Of a stretch of DNA of 8,512 bases, positions 6,903 through 8,512 are shown in pieces. This DNA is from Pseudomonadota bacterium. GTDB lineage: Bacteria > Desulfobacterota > Desulfovibrionia > Desulfovibrionales > Desulfovibrionaceae. How positions within the stretch are numbered: position 1 is the stretch's first letter; each line of letters begins with the position of its first letter. The notes below the pieces were generated by a model. That model saw only the letters and a program-made list of their open reading frames with translations. It ran no database searches and was not told the DNA's origin. The stretch covers positions 1-8,512 of the forward strand of contig JAEXTU010000343.1 in the NCBI GenBank assembly GCA_023453335.1, in the 5' to 3' direction. A program made the position numbers and the translations under genes.

Positions 6903-7668
6903 TGAGTTCCTCCAGGAGCTGGGCCAGCTCGGCATCGTTGGGCGACCGCCGGTGCCAGGCGTAGTGGTTGCTGGCCAGAGTGGGGCAACCGAACCCCTTC
7001 ACCGTGCGGGCCACCACGGCCTTGACCCGATCCGTCGGCGCCGCCAGGGCGCTGGATAGGGCGTCCAGGTCGTGCCCATCCACCTCGTGGACATGACACC
7101 CGAAGGCCGCGAGCTTCTCGGTCGGGTTGGATATCTGCAGGCCGCGGCCGTGGGAGCGGTTGTCGTCGTAAAGCACGGTCAGGTTGGCCAGGCGCAGGTC
7201 TGCGGCCGCGAGCAGCGCCTCCCAGACCGAGCCCTCGTTGGCCTCGCCGTCGCCCACCAGGGTGTAAACCCGGCTCGCGGCCCCCTGGATGCGCAAGCCC
7301 AGGGCCATGCCTACGGCCAGGGCGATGCCGTGGCCCAGGGAGCCGGTGGAGGCCTCCACCCCCGGGACCTTGTGCCGGTCGGCGTGGCAGCCGAAAGTGG
7401 AGCAGTACCCTCCGAACCTCTCCACCTCATCCACCGGGAAGTACCCCTGGCGGGCCAGCACGCAGTAGTGGGCCAGGGCGGCATGCCCCTTGCTCAGCAC
7501 GAACCGGTCGCGGTCGTCCCGGCCGGGGGCGGCGGGGTCGTGGCGCATGGCCGCGTAAACGGCCAGCAGGGACTCCACCACCGAGAAGCAGGACGGGATG
7601 TGGCCGTGCCCGCTGCGGTGGGACACGCGCAGGATGTTCTCGCGAACGAGGCGGGCGGCGGGGTTCAT
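6886..7668 (-). CDS. Transketolase, N-terminal subunit (ThDP diphosphate-binding)
   Basis: The 260-residue protein is the first half of a transketolase. It shows HRSGHGHIPSCFSVVESLL (17-35), VLSKGHAALAHY (57-68, H62 of the SKGH motif), a Gly-rich TGSLGHGIALAVG (108-120) and the ThDP/Mg signature GDGEANEG (139-146), closed by DDN at 168-170. These are hallmarks of the diphosphate-binding domain. A transketolase of this type needs a partner half for the pyrimidine site, and that gene follows immediately. The start ATG at 7668 overlaps the TGA of the upstream methyltransferase as ATGA, so the pair is likely translationally coupled. An open frame extends further upstream to 8067, but that part is the frame-shifted shadow of the methyltransferase. 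The probable reaction is transfer of a two-carbon ketol unit to an aldose. The donor and acceptor are unknown. Confidence 0.93.
   Translation of the reverse strand: MNPAARLVRENILRVSHRSGHGHIPSCFSVVESLLAVYAAMRHDPAAPGRDDRDRFVLSKGHAALAHYCVLARQGYFPVDEVERFGGYCSTFGCHADRHKVPGVEASTGSLGHGIALAVGMALGLRIQGAASRVYTLVGDGEANEGSVWEALLAAADLRLANLTVLYDDNRSHGRGLQISNPTEKLAAFGCHVHEVDGHDLDALSSALAAPTDRVKAVVARTVKGFGCPTLASNHYAWHRRSPNDAELAQLLEELNAPAV
6907..6913 (-). promoter_or_regulatory. Shine-Dalgarno site for the transketolase C-terminal subunit
   Basis: The minus strand reads GGAGGAA followed by CTCA and ATG. The site lies inside the coding end of the N-terminal subunit. It selects the start at 6902 over a possible start at 6935 and explains the 17-base gene overlap. 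Confidence 0.8.
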
Positions 7669-8423
7669 TCCACCACCGCGTAGCAGACCCGGGCGGTCAT
7701 GGGCATGCGCTGGATTCGCAGGTTGCGCACTCCCAGGACCTCCATGACCGCCACGGTCTCGCCGGGGAAGATGTCGTCGGCCAGCTCGTCGAAGACCAGC
7801 ACGCTGCCCTTGAACAGGCGAGGGGCCACGGCCTCGAGCGCGGCCTTGGTGGGCTCGTAGATGTCGAAATCGAACACCGCCATGGACACCAGGGCCTCGG
7901 GGTGGTCGGCGAAGTACTGGGGAACCGTCAGGCGGGCGTCGCCTTTGACGATCTCGTATTTCCTGAGGTGCGGGATGGGGTTCAGGGCATCGTGCAGGCC
8001 GATGATCTCCGCGAGCACGTCCTCGTATCCCTTGCTCACCGAGAAGGAGCCGTCCTTGCACTTGCATCGGTCCCCGTCCTGGCCGGACAGGCCGCAGAAT
8101 CCGTCGAAGGTATCGAAGCCCACGATGCGGCGGTGGCGGTTGAAGGGCTCGAAGATGCCGCGCAGGGCCGAGAGCAGGGCCATGTTCTGCCCCCAGCGCA
8201 CCCCGAACTCGCAGATGATCCCGTGGGTGCCGGCCACCAGCTTGTAGATCTCGTAGAAGAAGAGCAGGCGCGAGAGGTTCTTGGAGGTGAGGAACAGGCC
8301 CAGGTTGGCCAGAAGTTCGTCCGGGGGCAGGGGTGTGGAGCCCAGGAGGGACGTGAGCCGGGCCAGGGTCTCCTTCTCGTCAGAGCCGGACAGGATGATG
8401 GCGTCATGCTTGGCGGTTTTCAT
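7665..8423 (-). CDS. TylF/macrocin-type class I methyltransferase (MT1)
   Basis: The 252-residue protein has a SAM-binding strand and loop CEFGVRWGQN (71-80), the motif VGFDTFDGF (101-109), the metal/substrate strand VFDFDIYEPTKAALEAV (183-199) and GSVLVFDEL (206-214). This order, especially D-x-D-x-Y-x-x-T followed by a strand ending in acidic residues, is typical of TylF-like O-methyltransferases. These often act on deoxysugars and use Mg2+. Many relatives in surface-sugar clusters are poorly annotated, so the acceptor is uncertain. The start at 8423 is supported by AGAGG six bases upstream. It is the first complete gene of the window and overlaps the transketolase by four bases. An insert with two close cysteines (RCKCKDG, 119-125) follows the VGFDTFDGF motif. 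I do not recall this pair from the family, and it might be a species peculiarity. Confidence 0.87.
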   Translation of the reverse strand: MKTAKHDAIILSGSDEKETLARLTSLLGSTPLPPDELLANLGLFLTSKNLSRLLFFYEIYKLVAGTHGIICEFGVRWGQNMALLSALRGIFEPFNRHRRIVGFDTFDGFCGLSGQDGDRCKCKDGSFSVSKGYEDVLAEIIGLHDALNPIPHLRKYEIVKGDARLTVPQYFADHPEALVSMAVFDFDIYEPTKAALEAVAPRLFKGSVLVFDELADDIFPGETVAVMEVLGVRNLRIQRMPMTARVCYAVVE

Positions 8424-8440
8424 GGCGTGCCTCTGTTTAC

Positions 8441-8512
8441 TTATCGAATGAATGGTCCGATGTCTTTAGGGAAGAAGCGGCCCAAAAGAAAGCGTCCGAG
8501 GATGGCCAGGGG
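8441..8512 (-). CDS. Possible C-terminal tail of an upstream gene, partial
   Basis: From the right edge, one minus-strand frame is open for 23 codons and ends in TAA at 8443-8441, 17 bases before the methyltransferase start. The visible residues (GRFLLGRFFPKDIGPFIR at the end) look like an ordinary soluble-protein tail. Two other frames are also open or nearly so over this short stretch: one ends at 8466 and one at 8437. The choice rests only on plausible composition and cannot be settled here. If correct, the operon extends beyond the right edge. No family can be named from 23 residues. Confidence 0.4.
   Translation of the reverse strand, partial: PLAILGRFLLGRFFPKDIGPFIR

Noticed and set aside
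6903..6935. Earlier start for the transketolase C-terminal subunit
   Set aside because: It adds 11 unconserved residues, whereas the ATG at 6902 has a strong GGAGGAA just upstream.
7669..8067. N-terminal extension of the transketolase subunit
   Set aside because: The extension is Arg/Gly/Pro-rich shadow of the methyltransferase. The family start, the ATGA overlap and the motif positions favour 7668.
8424..8512. Sigma-70-like promoter before the first complete gene
   Set aside because: TAAAGA and GATAAG could pass for -10 boxes, but no matching -35 stands at the proper distance.
1..8512. tRNA, rRNA, CRISPR, insertion sequence, terminator hairpins
   Set aside because: No repeat array, transposase, cloverleaf-like sequence or hairpin with a T-run was seen, and the gaps between genes are too short to hold them.

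Overview
The window is about two thirds G+C by eye. It is completely filled by one co-directional gene series on the minus strand, so transcription runs from the right edge to the left edge. Eight complete genes and two edge fragments are packed with gaps of 1 to 21 bases or overlaps of 4 to 17 bases. No terminator, RNA gene, mobile element, CRISPR array or repeat was found. Stops are TAG wherever they are not constrained by an ATGA overlap. Base composition and gene style fit a high-GC proteobacterium, possibly a sulfate reducer of the Desulfovibrionales, but that placement is a guess.

In transcription order the layout is: a possible C-terminal tail of an upstream gene (right edge to 8441); a TylF-like class I methyltransferase (8423-7665); a split transketolase, N-terminal half (7668-6886) then C-terminal half (6902-6015); a second, unrelated class I methyltransferase (6002-4968); a cobalamin-binding-type radical SAM protein (4952-3405); an NAD-dependent sugar epimerase/dehydratase-like SDR (3399-2413); a MiaB/RimO-like radical SAM methylthiotransferase homologue without a TRAM domain (2391-1168); a second SDR paralogous to the first (1171-182); and the N-terminus of a probable GNAT acetyltransferase (180 to the left edge).

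Taken together this looks like part of a pathway that builds and decorates an unusual sugar or small metabolite. A ThDP enzyme could move a two-carbon ketol unit, two SDRs could oxidise, reduce or epimerise an activated sugar, two methyltransferases could methylate, two radical SAM enzymes could carry out difficult C-H chemistry (possibly C-methylation or sulfur insertion), and an acetyltransferase could acylate. Such sets occur in surface polysaccharide (O-antigen/capsule) and natural-product clusters. No glycosyltransferase, transporter or polymerase lies inside the window, so the product class is inferred. The most unusual parts are the TRAM-less methylthiotransferase homologue wedged between two paralogous SDRs, and the departures of both SDRs from the catalytic residues of their closest recognisable family.
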